Of a DNA stretch of 64,000 bases, positions 36,057-44,558 are shown piece by piece. The stretch is from Solibacillus palustris (GTDB lineage: Bacteria; Bacillota; Bacilli; Bacillales_A; Planococcaceae): assembly GCF_022549215.1 (NCBI RefSeq), contig NZ_JAKZFC010000002.1, forward strand, positions 372,001-436,000, written 5' to 3'. Positions within the stretch are counted from its first letter, which is position 1, and the number at the start of each line of letters is the position of its first letter. Position numbers and translations under genes: made by a program. Below the pieces are notes generated by a model, which was given only the letters and a program-made list of their open reading frames with translations, made no database searches and was not told the origin of the DNA.

Positions 36057-37017
36057 CTGTGTTATTCCTATCTAAGTCCAAGGTTTGAAAGAAAAGTGAA
36101 GGGCAGCTGGGGATTCCGTCTGATTTTTTCTTTTATGTATTTTCTTCTGGATGAATGTAATTGTTGTATATTACATAACAACTTAGAATTGTTTAAAGCA
36201 CTGTAGTCTATCCACTTTTCTCGTTTAAACAAGAAATTTCTTGAACGGCGTGAACCGTTATCCTCATATTCCTTGGTATATAGGGAGACTGGGAAACATT
36301 TGGTTTTCAAAACGATGAAAAAATCGGGGTATAAAACTGGGAAACATTTAATGACCTACTAATGCACAGGATTTAACACTTTTTACCTCCCTTCTTAGGG
36401 CATTATAGTAAAGAATATGTTTAATTAATGAAGAGGCTTAGACTAAGACCCATATTTAAGATCTTTGAATGGAACGATCTTGGGATTGTTTCACAAATCA
36501 CCACCTATACAACTACTCTCCAATTGCCACTTATGTAAAGCTCAACAGCATATAATTTATATTCGGAAGTAAATTTAACCATAGAAAAACTGCACTTGCT
36601 ATTGTTAGATAGTGTCTAACAATAGGGTGCAGTTCAAGAAAAGAGAGGTTTTTTTGTAAGTTACTTTTGATTAGGTTACATTTTTGGAATAAAAAAAGCC
36701 CAGCGCAATATTGAGTGCCTAGGTCTAACTAAAAGCCAAATCCTCATCTGGTTTTTCAGGTAGTGTGACAGACCTTTTGATTTTATTATCCAAGAAATTC
36801 TAAGAGATTGTTTACAATCTGTCCATAACATTAAATCATATAATTCATATATTAAATTACCGGCTACTATAGGAAGTGTTTAATATGTGAGCAGTCTGTT
36901 AAAAGGAATAATGAGCAACAAGTATTTGCCCGAGAAATATATAATTCCATTGGAAAATCTGCAAAATATATAAAAGGAAATTTTCCTGAAATTGCTGAAC
37001 AGATTTCTAAATTGGAT
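36057..37017. other. Gene-poor stretch with one long hairpin, no gene supported
   Basis: About 960 bases without a convincing gene. At 36588-36634 AACTGCAC-TTG-CTATTGTTAGA pairs with TCTAACAATAG-G-GTGCAGTT, a long imperfect hairpin that could be a terminator or the scar of a small mobile element. Two short frames (minus 36068-36310, plus 36856-37023) have no recognisable family. The latter ends EQISKLDF and may be another gene fragment. The stretch lies between the two MCP remnants and looks like decayed sequence. Confidence 0.5.
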
Positions 37018-37273
37018 TTTTAGAAGTTTGTAATAGTTTTGAAATAGCATCTTGATCTTGAATATTTCCTCCTGCAAAGGTAGGGTGGACGATTGCTACG
37101 CCCTCATTGTCAATAATAACAGGCGTCACTTCATAGCCTAATTCAATCCTAGATACCATTGACGTTAAATTATCTAATAATATGTTTACACCAAGTACCC
37201 CAATAATTTTGTTGCCATCTTGAACAGTAATTGAACCGGTAATTGTAGAGTGGCCAGTATTCTGAATAATATT
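37018..37273 (-). pseudogene. Sensor-domain (dCache-like) remnant of a methyl-accepting chemotaxis protein
   Basis: The minus-strand frame reads NTGHSTITGSITVQDGN, then KIIGVLGVNILLDNLTSMVS, RIELGYEVTPVIIDNEG and AIVHPT. This is the second half of an extracellular dCache sensor domain as found in McpA/TlpA-type receptors. The frame is closed upstream by TAA and downstream shortly after LLQTS. No start, transmembrane, HAMP or signalling part is attached. Together with 33929-34071 it may be what is left of a single receptor gene. Confidence 0.75.
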
Positions 37274-37381
37274 TTAATAATACAACTGTTTTCATGGATT
37301 TACAATTCTTGTTCCTTTTGTACATTAATCTTATGATTTATTCGAAAAAACGCGAAAAATTACGTATAATAATGAGTATCA

Positions 37382-37407
37382 TGAAACTTTTTTGCTGTTT
37401 ATTCGTA
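37382..37407 (+). promoter_or_regulatory. SigW-type ECF promoter before telA
   Basis: TGAAAC (37382-37387), exactly 16 bases, then CGTA (37404-37407), a perfect match to the SigW promoter consensus, 35 bases before the telA start. The TelA homologue of B. subtilis (YceH) belongs to the SigW regulon. Confidence 0.8.
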
Positions 37408-37441
37408 AAAATGATTAGTACAATGATCGGGGGAAATAGAT

Positions 37442-38596
37442 ATGTCAGAAAATCCATTATTCGAAGACTTAGATAAACGTCATCAACAACCACAACAAAC
37501 ACAAGCAACTGATATTATTCAACAGCAAGCGAAACCACTTGTATCTGAACAAGAACTTTCACAAATACGTCAGCGTCATGAGCAGTTAAAGATCCAACCA
37601 CAAGTACAAACACTCGCACAAAAAATTGATGTCAAAAATCAAATTGCAGTTTTAGAGTTTGGAAAGGAAACGGCGCAGGGAATTTCTACGTTTTCTGACC
37701 GTATGCTTGCAACTATTAAACAAAGTAACCTTGAAAAATCAACTACGCTTTTAAATAATTTAAATAAAATTATGGACCGTTTCGATCCTCAAGATTTCCA
37801 AGAAGAACAGAAAAAGGGATTCTTAAAGAAATTATTCTCAAAAAGTAAAGAACAGTTGGAGCGTATTTTATCTAAATACGATTCAATGAATAAAGAAGTA
37901 GATGCGGTTTACACAGAAATTCAAAAATATGAAGTAGAAATGAAACATAATACGGTTCAACTTGAGCAAATGTATGATGAAAACTTAAATTATTTCCATT
38001 CTTTAAGTGAACATATCGCAGCAATTGATTTAAAAGTAGGAAATTTACGTCAACAACTACCTGCATTAAACTCAAAAGCAGAAATGGGTGATCATGAAGC
38101 CATTATGGAGCTTGAAACGATTTCTCGTGGAATCGAATTACTAGAACAGCGCGGCTACGATTTAGAAATGGCACAGCAGGTATCATTCCAATCTGCTCCG
38201 CAAATTCGTTTAATGCAACAAGGTAACAACCATTTAATTGGTAAAATTAATTCTGCATTTGTTACAACAATACCTATTTTCAAACAAGGCTTAATTCATG
38301 CTGTCACAATGCAGCGTCAAAAACTTGTGTCAGATTCCATGGCTGAATTAGATCGCCGTACAAATGAAATGCTTGTACGTAATGCTGAGAACGTACGACA
38401 AAATTCAGTCAATATTGCACGACAAGCAGGTAGCCCAAGTATCAAAGTTGAAACTATCGAAACAACATGGAAAACGATTATGGCGGGGATTGAAGAAACA
38501 AAACAAATTCAGGCAGAAACCGTTCGTAATCGAGAAGAAGGTCGTAAACGAATTGAACAACTGCAATTAGAATATGAAAAATTAAAAAAAATGTAA
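37442..38596 (+). CDS. Toxic anion resistance (TelA/YceH) family protein
   Basis: 384 residues, soluble and mostly helical with long coiled-coil stretches. Features of the family: FGKETAQGISTFSDRMLATIK near residue 75, YTEIQKYEVEMKHNTVQLEQMY near 155, and the late QAGSPSIKVETIETTWKTIM near 340. TelA proteins were named from tellurite resistance plasmids, but chromosomal forms act in envelope stress; the biochemical role is unknown. B. subtilis YceH is made under SigW, and this gene has a SigW-type promoter. Unlike B. subtilis, no TerD-type yceCDE genes adjoin it here. ATG with GGGGGAAA upstream. Confidence 0.88.
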   Translation: MSENPLFEDLDKRHQQPQQTQATDIIQQQAKPLVSEQELSQIRQRHEQLKIQPQVQTLAQKIDVKNQIAVLEFGKETAQGISTFSDRMLATIKQSNLEKSTTLLNNLNKIMDRFDPQDFQEEQKKGFLKKLFSKSKEQLERILSKYDSMNKEVDAVYTEIQKYEVEMKHNTVQLEQMYDENLNYFHSLSEHIAAIDLKVGNLRQQLPALNSKAEMGDHEAIMELETISRGIELLEQRGYDLEMAQQVSFQSAPQIRLMQQGNNHLIGKINSAFVTTIPIFKQGLIHAVTMQRQKLVSDSMAELDRRTNEMLVRNAENVRQNSVNIARQAGSPSIKVETIETTWKTIMAGIEETKQIQAETVRNREEGRKRIEQLQLEYEKLKKM

Positions 38597-38599
38597 TAA

Positions 38600-38637
38600 A
38601 AACCGCTACATGAGCAATTTTCATGTAGCGGTTTTTA
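38600..38637 (+). terminator. Terminator of telA
   Basis: AAAACCGCTACATGA and TCATGTAGCGGTTTT arms followed by TTAAT; strong stem. Confidence 0.9.
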
Positions 38638-38739
38638 ATGTTAAAGGACTTGTAAAATGATTTGCATTTAGCTTTTCAATCGTTTATCATTATAACATAG
38701 TAAGCATATAGGGATTATAGGTGAAAGGTTGTGAACGTT

Positions 38740-39687
38740 ATGCCGAATTTACATGAACATACTAAGAATTATTTAATAAAAGTAAATGAACTACCATCAT
38801 TAGTAACAATGTCGGCACAAGAAGCAAGAGAAATGCGCGCGAAAGCACCTAAACTTAATCGTCCTGCAGCGAAATTTGTAACGATAAAGCAACAAGCGAT
38901 TACGATGCGAGACGGACATAAAATTAATATCCGAATTTATATACCGAATGGACATGGACCATTTGATATCATTGTTTATTATCATGGTGGGGGTTGGGTG
39001 TTAAATGATTTAAATACTTGCCATGAAAGTTGCTCGTATTTAGCGCAACAAACCAATCAAATTGTTGTATCAGTCGAATATAGATTAGCACCAGAATTTA
39101 AATTCCCTATTCCTGTATTTGATGCGTTCGATAGTTTTTTATGGGTGAATGAACATGCGTCAAGTTTTGATGGTAATGCGAAAAGAATTTCTGTAGCTGG
39201 TGACAGTGCGGGAGGTAATTTAGCTGTAGCAGTAAGTCAATTGGCTGCACAGAAACAATTACCAATCACGTCACAAATTTTACTCTATCCGGTTACAGAC
39301 TTGAGTTATAATACGAAATCTTATTCATTATTTAAAAAAGGCTTTGGCTTAGATCGTGATGTTATGCAGTGGTTTGGTGACTCTTATATTAGTTCACAAA
39401 TTGATGCTAACAACCCACTCGTTAGCCCGCTTCAATTGACCAATTTTACACATTTTCCACCTACAATTATTTTTGCGGCAGAAAATGATGTATTACGTGA
39501 CGAAGCGCTTGAATTTGATAAGAAATTACAAAAAGCAGGCGTTCAAACAAAATCCATTGTTATGGAAGGTCTTGTTCATAGTTACTTTACACATAATGAA
39601 GTGTTCGAGCTTGAAATACATCAAACAATTGAGCTAATTGACGCCTTTTTAAAACAATTATCGGAAAAAACACGTGCAAACAATTAG
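38740..39687 (+). CDS. Alpha/beta hydrolase, HSL-type esterase/lipase
   Basis: 315 residues from ATG 38740. Hormone-sensitive-lipase group: oxyanion motif YYHGGGWVLND (near residue 85), the EYRLAPEFKFP segment, nucleophile Ser in VAGDSAGGNLA (near 155), acid Asp in AENDVLRDE (near 250) and His in GLVHSYF (near 280). It hydrolyses short or medium acyl esters; natural substrate unknown. GTG 38731 is too close to the ribosome site GTGAAAGG, so ATG 38740 is preferred but not certain. Monocistronic. Confidence 0.85.
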   Translation: MPNLHEHTKNYLIKVNELPSLVTMSAQEAREMRAKAPKLNRPAAKFVTIKQQAITMRDGHKINIRIYIPNGHGPFDIIVYYHGGGWVLNDLNTCHESCSYLAQQTNQIVVSVEYRLAPEFKFPIPVFDAFDSFLWVNEHASSFDGNAKRISVAGDSAGGNLAVAVSQLAAQKQLPITSQILLYPVTDLSYNTKSYSLFKKGFGLDRDVMQWFGDSYISSQIDANNPLVSPLQLTNFTHFPPTIIFAAENDVLRDEALEFDKKLQKAGVQTKSIVMEGLVHSYFTHNEVFELEIHQTIELIDAFLKQLSEKTRANN

Positions 39688-39885
39688 TCGTTTTGCTTTT
39701 ATTATAGCCATAGTCACGGCTTTATTTTTGGCAATACACCAATTATTTCAAAATTTTATTTTGGAGCAGCTCTTGATTTTAAGGGCTGCTTAATTTTTTT
39801 ATTTGTCATGTCTAATAAGGGGGTAAAATGGTGAAATTGGGTAAAGAACATACGATAGAAAATCGCCGTTAAAGGAGAATAAGAC

Positions 39886-40182
39886 ATGGAATTAAACTTA
39901 ATGAAAATTGATGAATTTTTAAATTTACCAAAAAGTGTAATCCGTCGTGCAGATGAAAAAGATGTTTTAAATATAAAAAATGAACTGCTCCTGTTGTTAA
40001 ATAATCGCAGTGGCGAGCAAGATAAAAATCAAATTCGCAAATTAATCAATGAAATCCAATATATGAATCTCTATGTTGTAAAAGATGATTATGACAAAAT
40101 CATTTATTCTTACGATCCGCCAAAATGCAACACACCCCGTGTCACAATTAATGAAAGTGGTTGGATTGAGCTTGTTAAATAA
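39886..40182 (+). CDS. Small protein of unknown function (98 residues)
   Basis: No family recognised. Mixed charged protein with a helical middle (DEKDVLNIKNELLLLL and DKNQIRKLINEIQYMNL) and a beta-like C-terminus. AAAGGAG lies nine bases before ATG 39886, which together with balanced codon use supports a real gene. It stands alone between an esterase and a decayed transporter gene. No signal peptide or membrane helix. Confidence 0.6.
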   Translation: MELNLMKIDEFLNLPKSVIRRADEKDVLNIKNELLLLLNNRSGEQDKNQIRKLINEIQYMNLYVVKDDYDKIIYSYDPPKCNTPRVTINESGWIELVK

Positions 40183-40269
40183 CTGTAAGTGATTCCTACT
40201 TGTTGCGTACTAGTATGCAGTTAGTAAGAAAAAAGGAAGAAGGGGCACTAGAAGTGGGGAAAAGTCTTC

Positions 40270-40588
40270 ATCATGATTCCTGTTGTCATTATGCTTTGGG
40301 GTGCAACCGGATTTATGAGGAATTGCTTTAGTACTTCATGAGGTGAGCGTACGTTCCTTCAATTTTTAGCATCCATGTTTATAGTGATTTATTGGTCGTA
40401 TTTATTGTAAGAAAAAAGTCACTAATTTTGAGTCTATTTTCAAGGTTTATTTATGCTTTTTATACATTGTATCCCGCGAGGTTACTATCGAAGCATGGTG
40501 TTATACTAATAATAGGCATTCTAATTGTTGGTACTGAAGCCTTTATTTTTAACAAGTATAAAATACATAACACTTGTGAAGATGAATA
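40270..40588 (+). pseudogene. Frameshifted remnant of an EamA/DMT family transporter
   Basis: Pieces in different frames read in the order expected for a DMT transporter: MIPVVIMLWGATGFM (N-terminal helix), then GERTFLQFLASMFIVIYWSY (end of the first EamA repeat), then SRFIYAFYTLYPARLLSKHG and VILIIGILIVGTEAFIFN (start of the second repeat). Stops and frame changes lie between them and most of the gene is absent. The assignment rests on pattern only. Confidence 0.5.
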
Positions 40589-40590
40589 AC

Positions 40591-41069
40591 CTTAGGAGTT
40601 TTGAACCTTTCCATCTATGGTGATTTGGTTAGGATCAACGATGTTTAGGTAGAGTTATGTTGGCATTTTCTTGATGCTCAATTTTGGAGTGAATCTATCA
40701 ATTACAGGTAGTAAAATATCTAGTCAAACAAGTGCCTAAGTTTAATTACTTTGGCACTTTTATTTTAAATTTAATGTTTGTATTTGTAAAAGGGAGCGTT
40801 TTTTGAGAGCATTTGATTATTTTACATTTCATGAACACGATATAATGGAAGTTATAAAACTCTTAGTCATGGCAGATTCATATTAAGTAGAGTGTCGAGC
40901 TAATAGGTAATGAAATTCACGAAGAACATGTGCATATTTTTGTAGGACTAAATAATAGAATGATTTGCCTTGCTTGCGAACACTTTATTAGAAGTTGTAA
41001 ATGAATAGTTGGCACAAGGTGGTCGTTAGCTGTGTTACAAAAAAATCGTAAATTTTGGGGGGATTGAAT
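40591..41069. other. Intergenic, about 480 bases, no gene seen
   Basis: Continuation of the decayed region. Short frames with stops (one reading RAFDYFTFHEHDIMEVIKLL at about 40804) could be further gene debris but no family is recognised. The ribosome site GGGGGG of the sirtuin gene is at its end. Confidence 0.45.
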
Positions 41070-41780
41070 ATGATTCAAACAGTAGCTTCATGGCTTAAAC
41101 ATTCAGCTTCTACTGTCATTTTAACTGGTGCAGGTATGTCAACAGAATCTGGTATACCAGACTTTCGTTCGAAGGCAGGCTGGTGGAAATCAGTTGATCC
41201 ACGAACTGTCGCATCTGTTGAAAGCCTAACACAAAATTATGAGCTCTTTCGTGAATTTTATCAGCTAAGAATTAAGGCACTTGAACAGGTTAAGCCGCAT
41301 AAAGGCCATGAAATTTTAGCTGAATGGGAGCAGCAAGGGCTAGTTGGGTTTGTTGCAACACAAAATGTCGATCGGCTACATCAATTAGCGGGTAATAAGC
41401 AGGTAGCAGAGCTTCACGGGAATATTTTGACCATTCGCTGTGAAAAATGTGAGAAACCACACAGTAAAGAACATTTTATGAATAACGCTGTATGCACGTA
41501 TTGCATGCATCATTTACGTCCGAACGTTGTCTTGTTTGGTGAGTCATTGCCACAAGAAGCATGGAACCAAGCATTAAATGAAATTCAACAGGCAGATGTT
41601 ATACTTGTGATTGGGACGAGTCTTGAAGTATACCCGGTTAATCAATTACCGATGATGGCTAAAGGAAAGCTTGTATATATTAATTTAGAGGTGGAATCAC
41701 AGACACAAGGCTTTGATGCAATAATACAAGGTACTGCGGGGGAAGTTTTAGCGCAAATTGACGTATTACTTAGTAGATAA
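41070..41780 (+). CDS. Sirtuin, NAD-dependent protein deacylase
   Basis: 236 residues. NAD-binding TGAGMSTESGIPDFRS (near residue 19), TQNVDRLH (near 99), catalytic His in VAELHGN (near 115), and four Cys for zinc in CEKC and CTYC (near 125 and 147), then RPNVVLFGE and VIGTSLEVYPV. It removes acyl groups from protein lysines, releasing nicotinamide and O-acyl-ADP-ribose. B. subtilis SrtN deacetylates acetyl-CoA synthetase; whether this one does is not shown by context. ATG behind GGGGGGATTGA. Confidence 0.92.
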   Translation: MIQTVASWLKHSASTVILTGAGMSTESGIPDFRSKAGWWKSVDPRTVASVESLTQNYELFREFYQLRIKALEQVKPHKGHEILAEWEQQGLVGFVATQNVDRLHQLAGNKQVAELHGNILTIRCEKCEKPHSKEHFMNNAVCTYCMHHLRPNVVLFGESLPQEAWNQALNEIQQADVILVIGTSLEVYPVNQLPMMAKGKLVYINLEVESQTQGFDAIIQGTAGEVLAQIDVLLSR

Positions 41781-41787
41781 CACAAGG

Positions 41788-41824
41788 AAGGGAGCAGTTC
41801 TAAATGGACTGCTCCCTTATTATT
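41788..41824 (+). terminator. Terminator after the sirtuin gene
   Basis: AGGGAGCAGTTC and GGACTGCTCCCTT arms around TAAAT, then ATTATTT. Convergent with the next gene. Confidence 0.75.
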
Positions 41825-41854
41825 TGACAGGTGGGAATATATAAATTTTTATAT

Positions 41855-42655
41855 TTATTGGGTAGCGATTAACATAAAGCTATTTAATGATTGACGGTTC
41901 GCTTCATCCCGATTCATTAAATGGTAATAGCTTGTTGCTAATGTTTGAATCGCGATTGGTGCTTGATGCAACTGATTGTACAATTCATTTGCGTAGTCAA
42001 TTTCCCACTCTCCGTCTTGTAAGTACGTCGCATCAATAGTATTTGATTGTTGGATTACAAAACCTGCTTGACCTAGCATTTCTTCAATTTGTGCTTTATG
42101 GAAAACGTTTTGAATGTTGCCGTCCCCACCGCAAAATGCACTATAAAGGGCAAGAATATTTACAGCACAAAAGTGTGAGCGTTGACTAATTTCTGTATAA
42201 TCAACATCCCATTCAGCAAAACAAACGCGATTTGTCATTGATTTCATTTTCATAAAGTAGGAATGCAGTTGCTGTGGCCTCGCAAAATACCAAGAGCAGT
42301 GTGATAGAACAATTACATCGAACATTTCTGCTGTATTAAATGCTAAAAAGTCCGTTTCGTAGTGAAAGTCAATACGAGAACCGAGGGGGGATTGCTTGAT
42401 TGTATCCGAAGCTTCTCCTAGTGTAATCGGTGCCCCGTAGTGCGGTGCAGCAATATCAATTGCCACCACTTTACCTGTTTGACCAACGGCATCTGCTAAA
42501 GCAACTGTTGTATCTCCCTGACCACAGCCAATTTCTAATACTCGCATTCCTTTTTCGATGTTGAATTCTTCGACTAATGCAATTCGATGTGTTAACTGTG
42601 TGCGTTGAATGGAGTCATCTCCAATAATTTTCATACATGCTAATAAGTGATTCAA
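41855..42655 (-). CDS. SAM-dependent class I methyltransferase
   Basis: 266 residues if TTG 42655 is the start (GGAG nine bases before); TTG 42670 would add five residues. SAM-binding VLEIGCGQGDTTVALAD (near residue 40), VVAIDIA next, and the post-motif VIVLSHCSWYF near 125. The C-terminal half (residues 150-266) is unlike common small methyltransferases and probably determines substrate. No neighbour indicates the target; both sides are unrelated genes. Confidence 0.75.
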   Translation of the reverse strand: MNHLLACMKIIGDDSIQRTQLTHRIALVEEFNIEKGMRVLEIGCGQGDTTVALADAVGQTGKVVAIDIAAPHYGAPITLGEASDTIKQSPLGSRIDFHYETDFLAFNTAEMFDVIVLSHCSWYFARPQQLHSYFMKMKSMTNRVCFAEWDVDYTEISQRSHFCAVNILALYSAFCGGDGNIQNVFHKAQIEEMLGQAGFVIQQSNTIDATYLQDGEWEIDYANELYNQLHQAPIAIQTLATSYYHLMNRDEANRQSLNSFMLIATQ

Positions 42656-42991
42656 TTTTTTCAGCTCCAATAATCCTATTAATTGTTATTGAGCTTAAAA
42701 ATATACTCAATAACGGTTTTCATATACCTCATATATAACTACCATCAATTCATCGACTCCTATCTTTAGATAGTATCAGTTAATCATTTTTCTGAAATTT
42801 TTGCAAATAATGGATAGTGAGAATGGACTTCTGAAAACGGGTTAAAATATAAAAGTGAGGAGTAGAAATAATAGATAAGTAAGGAGGATAATATTAATAA
42901 AAGTTACTCAATTAGATATATTGCAGTAAAGATTAGGAGAACGGCAGATTAAAACATATTACTGAGCTGTTGTGTTTCCTAGGTATATCGC
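42656..42991. other. Intergenic, no gene seen
   Basis: AT-rich space of about 335 bases between the divergent methyltransferase and guaC. A ribosome-site-like AAGGAGGATAATATT at about 42880 is followed by only a short frame with stops (QRLGERQIKTYY appears downstream after one stop), possible gene debris of unknown type. Confidence 0.4.
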
Positions 42992-43069
42992 AAAAGGCGA
43001 ACATTAATATAAAAATTATCTGTAAAATTCGGTTTTACTGTTGACAACGCTTTCACCATCTTGTAAAGT
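42992..43069 (+). promoter_or_regulatory. guaC promoter with two PurBox-like elements
   Basis: TTGACA (43041-43046), 17 bases, TAAAGT (43064-43069). Upstream are AAAAGGCGAACATTA (42992 on) and, inverted, AAAATTCGGTTTT (43025-43037), each containing the CGAA core of PurR boxes. Spacing is about 19 bases, slightly wider than in B. subtilis pur. The promoter is good; the PurR sites are tentative. Confidence 0.5.
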
Positions 43070-43127
43070 AGCTAGTGGCGAATGAAAGAATAAATAAATT
43101 AATGTTCGTGTTTAGGAGTGTTGTAAA

Positions 43128-44111
43128 ATGATGGATACAGTTTTTGATTATGAGGATATTCAATTAATTCCGGCGAAATGTATTGTGAAAAGCCGTACAG
43201 AATGTGATGCTACAGTGAAATTAGGCAACCATACATTTAAATTACCGGTTGTCCCAGCAAATATGCAAACAATTTTAGATGAAAATTTAGCTGAACAATT
43301 AGCTTCTCAAGGCTATTTCTATATTATGCACCGTTTTAACCCGCACACACGTGCACAATTTGTACGTGATATGCAGCAAAAAGGGTTAATCGCATCAATT
43401 TCTGTTGGTGTAAAAGACGAAGAATATGATTTTGTTGAACAGTTAGCAAATGAGCAACTTGTTCCTGAATTTATTACAATTGATATTGCGCATGGTCATT
43501 CAAACCAAGTAATTAATATGATTGGTCATATTAAAAAGTATTTACCAAATACGTTTGTAATTGCTGGAAATGTTGGTACACCTGAAGCAGTACGCGAATT
43601 AGAAAATGCTGGCGCAGATGCAACAAAAGTGGGAATCGGCCCTGGTAAAGTATGTATTACAAAAATTAAAACAGGTTTTGGTACAGGCGGCTGGCAATTA
43701 GCGGCACTTCGCTGGTGTGCTAAGGCTGCAACGAAACCAATTATTGCGGATGGTGGTATTCGTACAAATGGGGATATCGCAAAATCAGTTCGCTTCGGTG
43801 CTTCAATGGTTATGATTGGTTCATTATTTGCTGGTCACGAAGAATCACCAGGGAAAAAGGTAGAAGTTGATGGCAAACAAGTAAAAGAATACTTCGGATC
43901 AGCGTCAGAGTTCCAAAAAGGTGAGCGTAAAAACGTAGAAGGTAAAAAAATGTATGTCGATTCTAAAGGTTCAATTTTCGATACATTAACCGAGATGGAA
44001 CAAGATTTACAGTCTTCGATTTCATATGCAGGTGGTAAAACATTAGCTTCAATCCGCACGGTGGATTACGTTGTCGTGAAGAATTCAATCTTTAATGGCG
44101 ATAAAATTTGA
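43128..44111 (+). CDS. guaC: GMP reductase
   Basis: 327 residues, IMPDH/GMPR TIM barrel without CBS domains. It converts GMP to IMP with NADPH and release of ammonia. Catalytic Cys in [15 protein letters not shown] (near residue 175), barrel phosphate loop [16 protein letters not shown] near 205, and late [17 protein letters not shown] (near 265) match the short, Firmicute-type GMP reductase (GuaC2). The closest relative IMP dehydrogenase is longer and has a CBS insert, so GMPR is firm. Two ATGs follow TTAGGAGTG. Confidence 0.95.
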   Translation: MMDTVFDYEDIQLIPAKCIVKSRTECDATVKLGNHTFKLPVVPANMQTILDENLAEQLASQGYFYIMHRFNPHTRAQFVRDMQQKGLIASISVGVKDEEYDFVEQLANEQLVPEFITIDIAHGHSNQVINMIGHIKKYLPNTFVIAGNVGTPEAVRELENAGADATKVGIGPGKVCITKIKTGFGTGGWQLAALRWCAKAATKPIIADGGIRTNGDIAKSVRFGASMVMIGSLFAGHEESPGKKVEVDGKQVKEYFGSASEFQKGERKNVEGKKMYVDSKGSIFDTLTEMEQDLQSSISYAGGKTLASIRTVDYVVVKNSIFNGDKI

Positions 44112-44158
44112 AATTTTCAGAAAAATAGTTGACTTTTTATAGCTTTATCAAGTACACT
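44112..44158 (+). promoter_or_regulatory. leuA promoter with CodY box
   Basis: AATTTTCAGAAAAAT (44112-44126) matches the CodY consensus at 14 of 15 positions. It abuts TTGACT (44129-44134), which is followed 18 bases later by TACACT (44153-44158). CodY would block RNA polymerase when branched-chain amino acids and GTP are plentiful. Confidence 0.75.
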
Positions 44159-44164
44159 TCATTT

Positions 44165-44420
44165 CAAGAGTACATGGAAGCGTTGAATGGAAGTAGTAAA
44201 TGGTATGTATACCTTTAGAGAGCCAGTGGTTGGTGCAAACTGGTGGATACAGCTATTGAACTCGTCCAGGAGCATACGACCTGAAATGATAGTAGGGAAG
44301 TCGGGAGCCTGCCGTTAAAAGGGCTTTAAGTGGAGCGTTTAGGCGTTCAATTAGAGTGGTACCGCGAGTTCAACCTCGTCTCTATTCGGAGAAATCCGTT
44401 TAGAGGCGAGGTTTTTTATT
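44165..44420 (+). ncRNA. T-box riboswitch, leucine specific, upstream of leuA
   Basis: Contains AGAGTGGTACCGCGAG (T-box, about 44353-44368) followed by the terminator AACCTCGTCTCTA / TAGAGGCGAGGTT plus TTTTT (44372-44417). In Stem I, GAA is followed by CTC (44261-44263), a leucine codon. The AGCATACGACCTGAAATGA loop sequence resembles the T-box GA-motif/stem region. Gene downstream is leuA, consistent. Confidence 0.92.
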
Positions 44421-44558
44421 GTGATGTCTAGGCTAAAGCGATAGCTCCTCGCATCATTGGGTCCCGCCGTCTAAAGTCGGTGGAGCGCATACTTTCTAGT
44501 CGGGCCCACTATCGGACTTCCATGGTCAAAATAATTTAGAAGAAAAGGGGAGTTTACA
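44421..44558. other. GC-rich spacer between leuA T-box and leuA
   Basis: A GC-richer block (about 44430-44522) with GTCCCGCCGTCTAAAGTCGG and a partly palindromic centre follows the T-box terminator and precedes the leuA ribosome site AAAAGGGGAG. It is not part of a normal T-box and may be a dispersed element. Confidence 0.4.

Noticed and set aside
36068-36310. 80-residue minus-strand protein
   Set aside because: No ribosome site or family support; lies in a decayed region.
36588-36634. Insertion-sequence end
   Set aside because: Long hairpin seen, but no transposase, no target duplication and no second end found.
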